Shown here: in pieces, positions 30,856 to 39,403 of the stretch
How positions within the stretch are numbered: position 1 is the stretch's first letter
Layout: each line of letters opens with the position of its first letter
Origin: Aestuariispira ectoiniformans
GTDB taxonomy: Bacteria > Pseudomonadota > Alphaproteobacteria > UBA8366 > Aestuariispiraceae
Length of the DNA: 64,000 nucleotides
Assembly: GCF_025136295.1 (NCBI RefSeq)
Contig: NZ_CP062788.1
Span: 3,737,588-3,801,587 of the forward strand
Reading direction: 5' to 3'
Position numbers and translations under genes: made by a program
Notes under the pieces: model-generated
The model's database searches: none
What the model was told of the DNA's origin: nothing
The model's input: only the letters and a program-made list of their open reading frames with translations

Positions 30856-32370
30856 CAGACCGTTGACAAACCCCGTCGATATTCGGCGGGGTTTAGTTTT
30901 GGATGTTTGCCGGTTGTTATTGAGGGAGAGTGAGAAGTCCCCTTTCGATCAGATCGGGCTGGTTTCGGTTTTTGGAACCATTGCGAGGGCGATTTTCTTG
31001 ATGTTTTGGGCGGCGGCGGCGAGCAGGCATTGCGTTTTGACGGCGATGAGGCCGCGGAAGCGGGCGTATCGGTGTCCGAAGAGCTGCTTTGCGTCGGCAA
31101 AGGAGCGTTCTACAGTTTCCTTGCGTCTTTTATAGAGCCTTTTGCCCCAGTCGGTGAGACGGTGGGCGTCCGTGCGCTCCCGGGCGTCCTGCCAGACATG
31201 GCGGGTGACGGTTTTGGTGTGTTTGGCGCTGCCGGTGCAGGAGGCAAGCAGCGGGCAGGTGGCGCAGACCTTCGGGTCGCTTTTGTAATGGCGATAGCCG
31301 TTGCGGTCGGTGGTGGCATAATTCAGGAACTGGCCCTGCGGACAGCGGTAGCCGTCTGACTGCCGGTCGTACTGATAGTCCCGCTTGCGCAGCATGCCTG
31401 CCCGGTGGTTCGGGCGGCGATAGCCGGTCACACCGAGGATATCCCTGTCTTCCAGCCCCTTGGCGATGCCCGCCGTGGCATAGCCTGCATCCAGCCCGAC
31501 CGCCTGGACATCCAGGCCGAAGCGGTCCCGCTGCCGGTCGAGCCGGTCCAGATAGGGGATACTGTCATGCACAGTGGCCGGGGTGGCGTGAGTATCGGTG
31601 ATGATGCCATAACGCCCGTCCACCGTGCGATGATCCAGATAAAAGAACCCCTTGGGCTTGCCTTCACGCACCATGTAACCGGCTTCCGGGTCGGTGCGGC
31701 TGACCTTGGTCTCCTTTTGCCCGGGCGCGCGTTCCTTCGCCTTCAGCGGCTTTTTGGCATGGGCCGCCCGATCCTCCTCAACCGCCAGGTCCAGCGCGTC
31801 CCAATAGTCGGCCCGGGACTTGGCGACCACTTGGCTGTCCCATTTGTTCTTGTTGGCATTGGCCTTCAGATGGGTGCTGTCGGTATAAAGCACCGTGCCG
31901 TCCACAAGACCCTTGGCAATTGCCTGTTCGACAATGTGATCGAAAATATCCTGCGCCACAGACACATCCTGGTAGCGGCGGCGGCGGTTCTGCGACAGCG
32001 TCGAGGCATCGAACACCTTGTCGGTGAGGCCCAAGCGCAGAAACCAGCGATAGGCCACATTCACCTCGATCTCCCGCACCAACTGCCGCTCCGAGCGGAT
32101 GCCGAACAGGTAGCCGATGAACAGCGCCTTGAACAGCATCACCGGGTCCAGCGCCGGGCGGCCATTATCCGCGCAATACAGACCGGCCACCCGGTCGTGG
32201 ATAAACGAAAAGTCGATCACCGCATCGATCTTGCGAAGCAGGTGATCCGCAGGCACCAGACCCTCCAATGTCACCATCTCAAGTCGGCCCTGTTCAGGCT
32301 GGGGCTTCTTCAACATAAGACAATAGAATCACAAAGGCCCCGCTTGCGCGAGACCTTTGTCAGCAGTCTG
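30856..32370 (-). mobile_element. IS1182-family-like insertion sequence, copy 2
   Basis: 1,515 bases with the same ends and orientation as copy 1, and three base differences that I found (30977, 31358, 31429). It is inserted in the convergent terminator between mlaA and the TIGR02444/pfk operon; the complete 21-base hairpin is present on both sides. The transposase frame is intact. The flanking hairpin is unrelated in sequence to that of copy 1, so this was an independent insertion. Confidence 0.95.
30949..32316 (-). CDS. IS1182-like DDE transposase, copy 2
   Basis: 455 aa with the same catalytic Asp, Asp and Glu segments as copy 1. Two residues differ: Ser where copy 1 has Leu (31358) and Val where copy 1 has Ala near the C-terminus (30977). 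A long open frame on the opposite strand (31405-32598) reads partly beyond the element and is a shadow of this GC-rich gene. The transposase is transcribed toward mlaA but has its own hairpin downstream at 30868-30894. Confidence 0.95.
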   Translation of the reverse strand: MLKKPQPEQGRLEMVTLEGLVPADHLLRKIDAVIDFSFIHDRVAGLYCADNGRPALDPVMLFKALFIGYLFGIRSERQLVREIEVNVAYRWFLRLGLTDKVFDASTLSQNRRRRYQDVSVAQDIFDHIVEQAIAKGLVDGTVLYTDSTHLKANANKNKWDSQVVAKSRADYWDALDLAVEEDRAAHAKKPLKAKERAPGQKETKVSRTDPEAGYMVREGKPKGFFYLDHRTVDGRYGIITDTHATPATVHDSIPYLDRLDRQRDRFGLDVQAVGLDAGYATAGIAKGLEDRDILGVTGYRRPNHRAGMLRKRDYQYDRQSDGYRCPQGQFLNYATTDRNGYRHYKSDPKVCATCPLLASCTGSAKHTKTVTRHVWQDARERTDAHRLTDWGKRLYKRRKETVERSFADAKQLFGHRYARFRGLIAVKTQCLLAAAAQNIKKIALAMVPKTETSPI

Positions 32371-32391
32371 AGGCCGCTTTTAAAGCGGCCT
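32371..32391. terminator. Terminator hairpin, right copy of duplicated IS target
   Basis: Identical to 30835-30855. On the plus strand it is followed by TTTATTGTTT, the T-run of the original mlaA terminator. On the minus strand it is the first hairpin after the TIGR02444 gene. Confidence 0.85.
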
Positions 32392-32429
32392 TTATTGTTT
32401 CTGCGATTCTCAAATCATCTATGGCTGCA

Positions 32430-32948
32430 TCAGGCCAGGGTCATGCTCTCCTGTGCCAGCGTTTCGAATGCCGTGCGCAAGCCCGCATCAATACGCCGCT
32501 TGCAGGCCCCCGCATATCGGCTGAGATTGCCACGGACCAGTCCTCCCGGATCGGCCTCGCGCCCGTCCTTGCCCGGCAATTCATTCAACATCAGATAGAG
32601 CATGTCCTGCAGCATCCGTTCGGCCGCCAGTTCCACCTGTTTCAAATCCTCGCGAAAAGCATCCCGGCCATTCATCTCCGCAGGCAATTCAACCGATTTG
32701 GACGCAATCCGCGCATCCCGGATGGGGCCTATGACCGTCTGCCGCCAGGCCTCCGTCTGGTCAATCAGATGCTGCAGGCTCTCCTTTGGCAGAAATACCC
32801 CGCGCATGCCCAGCCAACAGCATAACAACGCCAGATTGACGTCCATGGCTGCCTTGTTCTGAAGCCGCAAGCAGGCCAGTTCCACCCCCGGCCTTTCGTA
32901 TAAGGCCAGGGAGAAAGACCAGAAGGGGTTTTCAACCTGCTGTGTCAT
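32430..32948 (-). CDS. TIGR02444 family protein (DUF2390)
   Basis: A 172-aa helical protein of unknown function. Recognisable family features are NPFWSFSLALYERPGVELACLRLQNKAAMDVNLALLCCWLG near the N-terminus and WRQTVIGPIRDAR mid-protein. The start ATG 32948 follows GGA at a short distance and lies 19 bases after the pfk stop, so the two genes are probably one operon. In other proteobacteria the family is also found as a small gene next to ABC or metabolic genes; no biochemical role is known to me. Confidence 0.83.
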   Translation of the reverse strand: MTQQVENPFWSFSLALYERPGVELACLRLQNKAAMDVNLALLCCWLGMRGVFLPKESLQHLIDQTEAWRQTVIGPIRDARIASKSVELPAEMNGRDAFREDLKQVELAAERMLQDMLYLMLNELPGKDGREADPGGLVRGNLSRYAGACKRRIDAGLRTAFETLAQESMTLA

Positions 32949-32967
32949 GCCATCCGTCCCGTTCATA

Positions 32968-34062
32968 TCAGTCAAGCCGGTCACCGAAACAGATCCCCAG
33001 GCCACGGGCCGTCTTCACCAATGGGCCATCCACGCGAACATTCGCAAAGGCAGCGATCGCCTCCTCGATCGGGAGGTCTGTTACCTGCCGGTTGGCCCAG
33101 GCAACCATACGCCCGGTGCGACCCTCGGCAATGAGGTCAACCGCATGCACGCCGAATACACTGGCCATCAGCCTGTCCCGCGGCGTGGGAACGCCGCCAC
33201 GCTGGATATGGCCCAGCACCGTCACACGAACCTCCGCGCCGGTGCGTTCGGCGATGTCATCACCGATATAATGGCCGACCCCGCCATAACGCTTCTGCCC
33301 GGCCGGATCATCCTGGAATATCTTGCCGCCCCCCACAGAGATGGCTTCGGCGACCATGACCAAGGCAAAATTACGCCCGTCATCGTGCAACTGCTGTATC
33401 TTTGCCGCCACGACATCCATGTCATAGTCGATTTCGGGGATCAGGATGACATCCGCGCCCCCTGCGATCCCGGCAGCCAGCGCAATATGCCCGGCGTCGC
33501 GACCCATGACCTCCAACACCATGACGCGGCTGTGGCTGGCCGCCGTCGGCTGTAATTTATCCAGAGCATCGGTCGCCACCTGCATGGCAGTATCATATCC
33601 CACTGCAACTTCCGTCGCGCCAATATCGTTATCAATGGTTTTGGGAATGCAGACCAGCGGGATATCGCCCTGTTTGGCCAGACGGTTCAATATTGCCTGA
33701 CTGCCATCACCGCCAACCCCGATCAACGCATCCAGCCCGGCGAGGTTATAGCCCTCAATCAGTTCCGCCGAACGATCCTTGACTGTGCCATCTGCCATTG
33801 GATAGGCGAAGGGATCGCCCTTGTTGGTCGTGCCCAGGATCGTCCCCGCCTGGCGCAACAGCGTGCCGTCAAAACTTTCCGGTCGCAGGCGCCGCATCTG
33901 TGGCGGGCGGGCATAAAACCCCCGCGTTCCCTGCTCGATCCCATAGACCTCCCAGCCGTATGTTACCTCCGCATGTTTTACCACCGCACGGATAATGGCG
34001 TTCAGCCCCGCACAGTCGCCACCGCTGGTCAGTATGCCAATTTTTTTCGGCTTCTTACTCAT
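32968..34062 (-). CDS. pfk: 6-phosphofructokinase (PfkA family)
   Basis: Phosphorylates fructose 6-phosphate in glycolysis. Family motifs: KIGILTSGGDCAGLNAIIRA (nucleotide loop), GVGGDGSQ, PKTIDNDIGATEVAVGYDTA (catalytic Asp), VMGRDAGHIAL and GHIQRGG. Gly120 in GGDG is the residue that is Asp in pyrophosphate-dependent enzymes, pointing to ATP; Lys141 in PKTID, however, is the residue found in the pyrophosphate group, so donor choice is not fully settled. Start ATG 34062 gives 364 aa; the frame extends to 34107. Many alphaproteobacteria lack this gene. Confidence 0.93.
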   Translation of the reverse strand: MSKKPKKIGILTSGGDCAGLNAIIRAVVKHAEVTYGWEVYGIEQGTRGFYARPPQMRRLRPESFDGTLLRQAGTILGTTNKGDPFAYPMADGTVKDRSAELIEGYNLAGLDALIGVGGDGSQAILNRLAKQGDIPLVCIPKTIDNDIGATEVAVGYDTAMQVATDALDKLQPTAASHSRVMVLEVMGRDAGHIALAAGIAGGADVILIPEIDYDMDVVAAKIQQLHDDGRNFALVMVAEAISVGGGKIFQDDPAGQKRYGGVGHYIGDDIAERTGAEVRVTVLGHIQRGGVPTPRDRLMASVFGVHAVDLIAEGRTGRMVAWANRQVTDLPIEEAIAAFANVRVDGPLVKTARGLGICFGDRLD

Positions 34063-34223
34063 AATGTCAGAAATCCTCTGCCCCGACCTGATGTCCTGAA
34101 TAATCACACCATTTTGGCGTCGAAACGTCAGGACAGGGAAAAATCAATATGCTAGGATGCGCCCGTGGCAGAAACTGCCCCAATCTGATCGACAACTCAC
34201 TCGGAAAACGTAGCGCCAACTCC

Positions 34224-34430
34224 ATGGACGAACAAGAAGAACAAGCTCTGCGTCATCGTATTGAAGAACTCAGGATCGAACATAAGGATCTGGATGATGT
34301 CATCGCCCGGATTACTGAGGAACCGCCCTTCAATCACCTGCAGGTCCAACGGCTGAAGAAGAAGAAATTGTCCATCAAGGACGAGATTCTTCGCCTTGAA
34401 TCACAGTTGATTCCGGACATTATCGCCTGA
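34224..34430 (+). CDS. YdcH family protein (DUF465)
   Basis: A 68-aa coiled-coil protein. The pattern LRHRIEELRIEHKDLDDVIA, then the conserved NHLQVQRLKKKKLSIKDEILRLES, is that of DUF465/YdcH. Small, abundant alphaproteobacterial protein of unknown role. I chose ATG 34224 because the family starts close to this helix; upstream in-frame ATG 34149 would add 25 unrelated residues. No clear Shine-Dalgarno is visible. It is convergent with the next gene, with 6 bases between the stops. Confidence 0.82.
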   Translation: MDEQEEQALRHRIEELRIEHKDLDDVIARITEEPPFNHLQVQRLKKKKLSIKDEILRLESQLIPDIIA

Positions 34431-34436
34431 CAGGGA

Positions 34437-35231
34437 TTACACCTGTCGGGCCCATTGGGCGATAAGCGCCCTGTCGGCGCGCGCCAGGTTTTCCTGCGCG
34501 CCGCCTTCGCTCAACTCCATTTGGGTAACGATGATCCGGGCCATGCCGCCCGCGACGGTCATATTTCGCAGTTCCTGCTGGATATCCCCCAGAAGCAGGG
34601 TTGCCTCGTCCCGGCCCGACGCCACCATAAGCAGGGCAAAGGTGTTATCGTCAATTCGGGCAATCCGGTCGCCGGTGCGCATATGCCGTTCACAAATATC
34701 ACAGGCCTCGATGGCATAGGCCTCCGCCGCCTCCAGCCCGGTTGTCCGGCGCAACTCGCCCCAGTCCGGCAAGGCAATCAGCCCCAGGGAGCTGTGAATG
34801 TCATTTTCCTTGTCCAGCGTCAGGACCTGTTCCAGCGTTCCCTGAAAGGCACGCCTGGTCAGACAGCCTGTCACCGGGTCATGGTCCGTCCGGTCCTTGA
34901 GATAATCAATCTGGTGGCGCGCCTCATCCAGATGTTCCCGCAGATGGCCGATTTCGTCGACCAGATGGATAAATGCGGGCCGCAGACCGGCAGGCACATC
35001 GTCCATATCAATGCCCTGCAAATCCGTTTCATCATCCTCACTGCCGGCATGGGGGTCGGCCCCGTTTTCCGAAGGTCTTCGGGGATATTCATGCCTCACG
35101 CCCGCGCCCGTCTGAATAGGCTGCGTGCCATAGGCCTGGACGGCCTCCGCCGGTGTCAGTTCCTGCACCCCTCGTCGCCTGCGAAGCGCAGGGACTTCAT
35201 TATCAACAGGGCGCCCTTCATCAATTTTCAT
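34437..35231 (-). CDS. GGDEF-like protein with degenerate active site
   Basis: A 264-aa protein with a disordered N-terminus, a coiled coil (residues ~85-110: LRPAFIHLVDEIGHLREHLDEA) and a GGDEF-fold domain starting at DHDPVTGCLTRRAFQGTLEQV. The signature GGDEF is replaced by IDDNTFALLM, and the metal-binding Asp segment reads LIALPDWGELRRTTG. It is therefore unlikely to make c-di-GMP and could bind a nucleotide or act through protein contacts. No membrane segment. Confidence 0.8.
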   Translation of the reverse strand: MKIDEGRPVDNEVPALRRRRGVQELTPAEAVQAYGTQPIQTGAGVRHEYPRRPSENGADPHAGSEDDETDLQGIDMDDVPAGLRPAFIHLVDEIGHLREHLDEARHQIDYLKDRTDHDPVTGCLTRRAFQGTLEQVLTLDKENDIHSSLGLIALPDWGELRRTTGLEAAEAYAIEACDICERHMRTGDRIARIDDNTFALLMVASGRDEATLLLGDIQQELRNMTVAGGMARIIVTQMELSEGGAQENLARADRALIAQWARQV

Positions 35232-35364
35232 AACATCACTATTATACGCCAGTTCACGCCGTTTTTCATAGCCTATCCCCTTCCCTCTTGCGCATGGCCC
35301 CCGGTTTCCTATACTCCCGACTTTTCAAGGGCCCACCCACATTGGAATAGCGGAAGGATCGACC

Positions 35365-35859
35365 ATGACCGCAACCCCGCAAGTCGGCATCATCATGGGC
35401 AGTCAGTCAGACTGGCCCACCATGAAAAACGCAGCGGAAACCCTGGATGCGCTTGGCATTCCCTTTGAGGCAAAAATCGTTTCCGCCCACCGCACGCCGG
35501 ACCGCATGGCCGACTATGCCAAATCCGCCAGGGATCGTGGCCTGAAAGTCATCATCGCTGGCGCCGGTGGGGCCGCCCATCTTCCGGGCATGACCGCCGC
35601 CATGACACCGCTGCCGGTCTTCGGTGTTCCCATCGAATCCCGCACGCTGAAAGGCGAGGACAGTCTGTTGTCTATCGTCCAGATGCCCGGTGGCATTCCG
35701 GTCGGCACCCTCGCCATCGGCAAGGCGGGTGCAATCAACGCGGCCCTGCTGGCCGGGTCCGTCCTCGCGCTCAACGATGACAAGATCGCCGCAGCACTTG
35801 ATGCATGGCGTGCAAAACAGACCGCCTCCGTTGCAGAGGAGCCCACCGACGATGCATAA
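35365..35859 (+). CDS. purE: N5-carboxyaminoimidazole ribonucleotide mutase PurE
   Basis: Converts N5-CAIR to CAIR in purine synthesis. Class I signatures: [23 protein letters not shown] with the catalytic His, [12 protein letters not shown] and the [16 protein letters not shown] segment. 164 aa, normal. It overlaps purK by 8 bases; PurE and PurK work in consecutive steps, so coupling is expected. Confidence 0.97.
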   Translation: MTATPQVGIIMGSQSDWPTMKNAAETLDALGIPFEAKIVSAHRTPDRMADYAKSARDRGLKVIIAGAGGAAHLPGMTAAMTPLPVFGVPIESRTLKGEDSLLSIVQMPGGIPVGTLAIGKAGAINAALLAGSVLALNDDKIAAALDAWRAKQTASVAEEPTDDA

Positions 35860-36934
35860 GCCGCTTTCTCCCGGTAAGACAATTGGCATTCTGGGTGGTG
35901 GCCAACTGGGCCGTATGACCGCGCTCGCCGCCGCCAATTTCGGTTATCGCTGCTATATCATGGAGCCACAGCGCAACTGCCCGGCCTCCTTCGTCTCTGC
36001 CGGTCACCTGACCGCCGAATACGACAGTGAAGCGGCCCTGCTGAAATTCGCCTCGCAGGTGGATGTGGTCACGCTGGAATTCGAAAATGTGCCGGTCAAA
36101 TCGCTTAAGTTCCTGGAAAGCCAGGTACCGGTCTATCCGGGACCGCAGGCCCTGGAAATCTCGCAGGACCGCGTTCGCGAAAAATCCTTCCTGAACGATC
36201 AGGGGATCGAAACCGCCCCCTGGGCGCCGGTGAAGAATGCCGAAGACCTTGATATTGCCGTCGACAAGATCGGCCGTCCGTCTGTCTTAAAAACCACCCG
36301 TTTCGGTTATGACGGCAAGGGCCAGGCCAAGATCGGCCCGGAAACCGACGCCATTGCCGCCTGGCGCGAGGTCGGTAGCGGCTATTGCATCCTGGAAGGA
36401 TTTGTCGATTTCACCATGGAAATCTCCGTCATTGTCGCGCGCAGCGTCACCGGCGAGATTAAGGCCTATGAGCCGGTGGAAAACCGGCATGCCAATCATA
36501 TTCTGGACGAAACCCATGTGCCGGCGTCGATCACGGCGGAACAGACCGAACAGGCCATGGAAATCGCGACCAAAGCCGTGGAAGCCATGGATTTGGTCGG
36601 CCTGCTGGCGGTCGAGATGTTTGTGGCCGCTGACGGGCGCATCCTGGTGAACGAGGTTGCCCCGCGCCCACATAACTCCGGCCATTGGACCATGGATGCC
36701 TGCGTCACCTCCCAGTTTGAACAGCTTGTCCGCGCCGTTTGCGGCCTGCCTCTGGGCTCGACCCAGCGTCTGGGCCGGGCAAAGATGAAAAACCTGCTGG
36801 GCCGGGATGTGCATAAATGGGAAGAATATCTGGCAGAGCCGGGCGCCCATCTGCACCTCTATGGCAAGGCTGATGTGAAGGCTGGCCGGAAGATGGGCCA
36901 TGTAAACTGGCTGTTCCAGGACGACGACGCATAA
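35852..36934 (+). CDS. purK: N5-carboxyaminoimidazole ribonucleotide synthase PurK
   Basis: Makes N5-CAIR from AIR, bicarbonate and ATP. ATP-grasp enzyme: N-terminal [12 protein letters not shown], then FENVPV, the lid [24 protein letters not shown] near the C-terminus. The correct start is ATG 35852, with GAGGAG upstream and 8 bases overlap with purE; the open frame starting at 35690 is out of phase with purE and not translated. 360 aa is normal. Confidence 0.97.
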   Translation: MHKPLSPGKTIGILGGGQLGRMTALAAANFGYRCYIMEPQRNCPASFVSAGHLTAEYDSEAALLKFASQVDVVTLEFENVPVKSLKFLESQVPVYPGPQALEISQDRVREKSFLNDQGIETAPWAPVKNAEDLDIAVDKIGRPSVLKTTRFGYDGKGQAKIGPETDAIAAWREVGSGYCILEGFVDFTMEISVIVARSVTGEIKAYEPVENRHANHILDETHVPASITAEQTEQAMEIATKAVEAMDLVGLLAVEMFVAADGRILVNEVAPRPHNSGHWTMDACVTSQFEQLVRAVCGLPLGSTQRLGRAKMKNLLGRDVHKWEEYLAEPGAHLHLYGKADVKAGRKMGHVNWLFQDDDA

Positions 36935-36986
36935 GGTCAGACACCCTTGTCACAGTCCAGCCATAGTTGCCCGGTAGGAAGCTGTT

Positions 36987-37667
36987 ATGGTTGAAAAAAG
37001 CACACACAGACAGGCATTAAAAGCCATGGCCGTATCGGCTGTGGCTCTTGTGCTGTCGGCATCACCCTCGCTGGCCCATCCGCATGCCTGGATTGATGCG
37101 GCAACCGAATTGCAGCTCAATGACAGGCAGGAACTGACCGCGCTTACCATTCATTGGCAGTTCGACCCGGCCTATAGCAGTTTTGCCACTGAAGGTCTCG
37201 ACAAGGACGGCGACGGTCAGATCAGCCCAGCGGAACTGAAACCGCTGGCCGCGCAAAATGTGAAGGCCCTCAAGGACTATCGCTATTTCACGGAAATTGA
37301 TGTGGATGGCAAACAGGTCGATTTTGGCGAAGTGACTGATTTTTCGTCCGATTTCAACGGGCTGCAGCTCAGCATGACTTTCACCGTTCCACTGGCCTCA
37401 CCGGTCTATGTGAAGACCCATGCGATTACCTATTCGCTGTATGATCCGACCTATTATGTGGAAATCCTCCATCAGGAAGATCACCCGATCTCCTTCACCG
37501 GTCACAAGGTTGACGGTTGTTCTGCAGAACTGGAAAAACCCAATCTGGAAGCAGCCATGAGCAGCCTGCCCGACCTCACCAATGAACAGACCTTTGCAGA
37601 GGACGCCCCCGGACCGCTTAGCTATGGGGCCATGTTTGCCGAAAAGGTTCATCTGATATGCAATTGA
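36987..37667 (+). CDS. DUF1007 family periplasmic protein
   Basis: A 226-aa exported protein: signal peptide ending in LVLSASPSLAHPHAW, the HPH motif right after cleavage typical of DUF1007. An EF-hand-like loop DKDGDGQISPAEL lies at about residue 72, then YFTEIDVDG and the SLYDPTYYVEI segment. DUF1007 genes are frequently found with NicO/RcnA-type metal transporters, as here: the next gene starts 10 bases before this one ends. It probably handles Ni2+ or Co2+ (or Zn2+) in the periplasm through the N-terminal His cluster; this is inference. Confidence 0.88.
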   Translation: MVEKSTHRQALKAMAVSAVALVLSASPSLAHPHAWIDAATELQLNDRQELTALTIHWQFDPAYSSFATEGLDKDGDGQISPAELKPLAAQNVKALKDYRYFTEIDVDGKQVDFGEVTDFSSDFNGLQLSMTFTVPLASPVYVKTHAITYSLYDPTYYVEILHQEDHPISFTGHKVDGCSAELEKPNLEAAMSSLPDLTNEQTFAEDAPGPLSYGAMFAEKVHLICN

Positions 37668-38671
37668 AGTCCTGGTTTCCGGCACTGGCCCTTGTCTGCG
37701 GGCTTGTTGCAGGTGGGTTGATTTTTGCCGATATGTCCCATGCGGCATCACCGCTCGCCCCTGCATCGGGCGAAACAACGACGGCAGCAAGTGATCCCGG
37801 TTTTCTTGATCAGGCCATTTTCTTTGTGCAGCAGAAACAGAATGCCTTTCACCGGGAACTGACGCGGGCGATCCAGGGATTGAAGTCTGCGGAAAGCCGT
37901 ACTACTGCGGGCTGGACGCTGATTTCCCTCGGTTTTCTTTACGGCATTTTCCATGCCGCGGGGCCCGGCCACGGCAAGGCCGTGATCAGTGCCTATCTGT
38001 TGGCCAATGAGAACATGGTCCGGCGCGGCATCCTCATCTCTTTTGCCGCCTCTTTCGCGCAGGGTCTTTGTGCAATCATCCTGGTCCTCGCCACGGTCGG
38101 CCTTCTGGACCTGCAAATGCGCAAAAGCATGGAAGCGGCCCGCTGGTTCGAAGTGGGCAGCTATGCCCTGATCACCGGGCTTGGCCTGTTACTATTCATT
38201 CGCGCGATATCTGGCCTCGTCAGGAAAAAGCCGCCGGTTCACAGTTGCGGCCACAGCCATGGGGGCCATAGCCACGGCGGTGTGGCCTGCAACCACAATC
38301 ACGGCCCGTCGACCGATCAGCTTCGAGACCCGCTGTCCTGGAAATCGACCGCTGCACTGGTGCTTTCGATCGGGATGCGTCCCTGCAGCGGCTCCATACT
38401 GGTTCTGCTTTTCGCTGCCAGCATCGGTTTTTATGGCTACGGCACGCTGACCGTCCTTGCGGTATCCCTGGGCACGGCCATTACGGTCAGCGCGCTGGCC
38501 GTTCTTACCCTGCTTTCGCGCAAGACAGCCCTGCATGTTCTGAAGCTGGAAGGAGACAAGGCCGCGCGCATGGAACTGATGGTCAAGGCGCTTGCGGGCG
38601 TTGTCATTGTGCTGTTCGGCCTGATCCTGCTGAGCAGTCTGGCCGCCGGTCCACACCCGCTTTTCCGCTAG
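37658..38671 (+). CDS. NicO/RcnA-type nickel-cobalt transporter
   Basis: Membrane transporter of the NicO superfamily. Six or more hydrophobic segments; the family signature GIFHAAGPGHGKAVISAYLL lies at about residue 100, and SIGMRPCSGSILVLLFAAS near residue 245. A cytosolic or periplasmic His-rich loop (CGHSHGGHSHGG, then HNHG) at residues ~197-220 is the likely metal-binding region. Direction is uncertain: RcnA exports, other members import. Overlaps DUF1007 by 10 bases. No riboswitch is visible upstream of the pair. Confidence 0.9.
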   Translation: MQLKSWFPALALVCGLVAGGLIFADMSHAASPLAPASGETTTAASDPGFLDQAIFFVQQKQNAFHRELTRAIQGLKSAESRTTAGWTLISLGFLYGIFHAAGPGHGKAVISAYLLANENMVRRGILISFAASFAQGLCAIILVLATVGLLDLQMRKSMEAARWFEVGSYALITGLGLLLFIRAISGLVRKKPPVHSCGHSHGGHSHGGVACNHNHGPSTDQLRDPLSWKSTAALVLSIGMRPCSGSILVLLFAASIGFYGYGTLTVLAVSLGTAITVSALAVLTLLSRKTALHVLKLEGDKAARMELMVKALAGVVIVLFGLILLSSLAAGPHPLFR

Positions 38672-38680
38672 TATCCCGGC

Positions 38681-39403
38681 CTATCTGGCAAAGCGCGAAC
38701 CACCGGCGCTACCGGCACGGGCACCGGCCCGGAAGGACCGCATCGCCTTGACCCGGCGTGGCAGGAAACACATGGCACTACCCAGCTTGCCGGTTACCTT
38801 CGGAATTTTCATGACGTCCGCAAGGCGGCGATCCATGAATGCAAAGGTATCCTTGAAGCCCTCGGAATGATCCGCCAACCAGAAGAGAACGGTCGAGCTG
38901 TATACGCCTGCCAACAGGGCACGTTTGCTATAGAAATTCCAATCGGTTGCGGTGTCACCGGCGACAAACCAGATATCATCCACCGTGCGGTATAAAAGGC
39001 GGCTTGCCAGAATGCTGTTACCGGGCATGGCAAGGAAAGCCAGCCCCTTCTTGATGGCCTCGCGATCATCGGCATTCTGCGTCAGGCGCAGTATGATGGC
39101 GCGGCGCACCTTCTCCGTCACCCGCATGGTGGCAAGGTCCAGCTTTTGCATTTCCGCCACCATGGCCCGGTCGGCCATCATGGAATGCCAGGAGATCATA
39201 TCTTTCGGCAGGTCCGGGAAGACGCGCAGGGCCTCATCATGGGCAACACCGATATCGTCCGCCCCCATCAGCAAGGCCTGTTTGCCCCAGCCGTCAAAGG
39301 GCACATGGGCAAGAGTTTCCTTGGTCAGCCGGTCACGCAGGTCGCGGATGTTGTCATCCGGATGGGTATCCTGGGCGGGATTATCGCTGTTCTTTCCGGC
39401 CAT
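38681..39403 (-). CDS. COQ9 family protein
   Basis: A 240-aa protein with the COQ9 core: HVPFDGWGKQALLMGADDIGV at the N-terminal helix region, KVRRAIILRLTQNADDREAIKKGLAFLAMPGN and LLYRTVDDIWFVAGDTATDWNFYSKRALLAGVYSSTVLFW. COQ9 is a TetR-fold lipid-binding protein that supports COQ7-type hydroxylation in ubiquinone synthesis. In alphaproteobacteria it is commonly near rpsU, as here. Its start shares one base with the def stop (TAATG), so the two are one operon. Confidence 0.93.
   Translation of the reverse strand: MAGKNSDNPAQDTHPDDNIRDLRDRLTKETLAHVPFDGWGKQALLMGADDIGVAHDEALRVFPDLPKDMISWHSMMADRAMVAEMQKLDLATMRVTEKVRRAIILRLTQNADDREAIKKGLAFLAMPGNSILASRLLYRTVDDIWFVAGDTATDWNFYSKRALLAGVYSSTVLFWLADHSEGFKDTFAFMDRRLADVMKIPKVTGKLGSAMCFLPRRVKAMRSFRAGARAGSAGGSRFAR

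Noticed and set aside
19746-32370. Composite transposon formed by the two IS copies
   Set aside because: Each IS copy has its own, different target duplication, and the intervening genes are ordinary chromosomal genes. A composite element would share one duplication at the outer ends.
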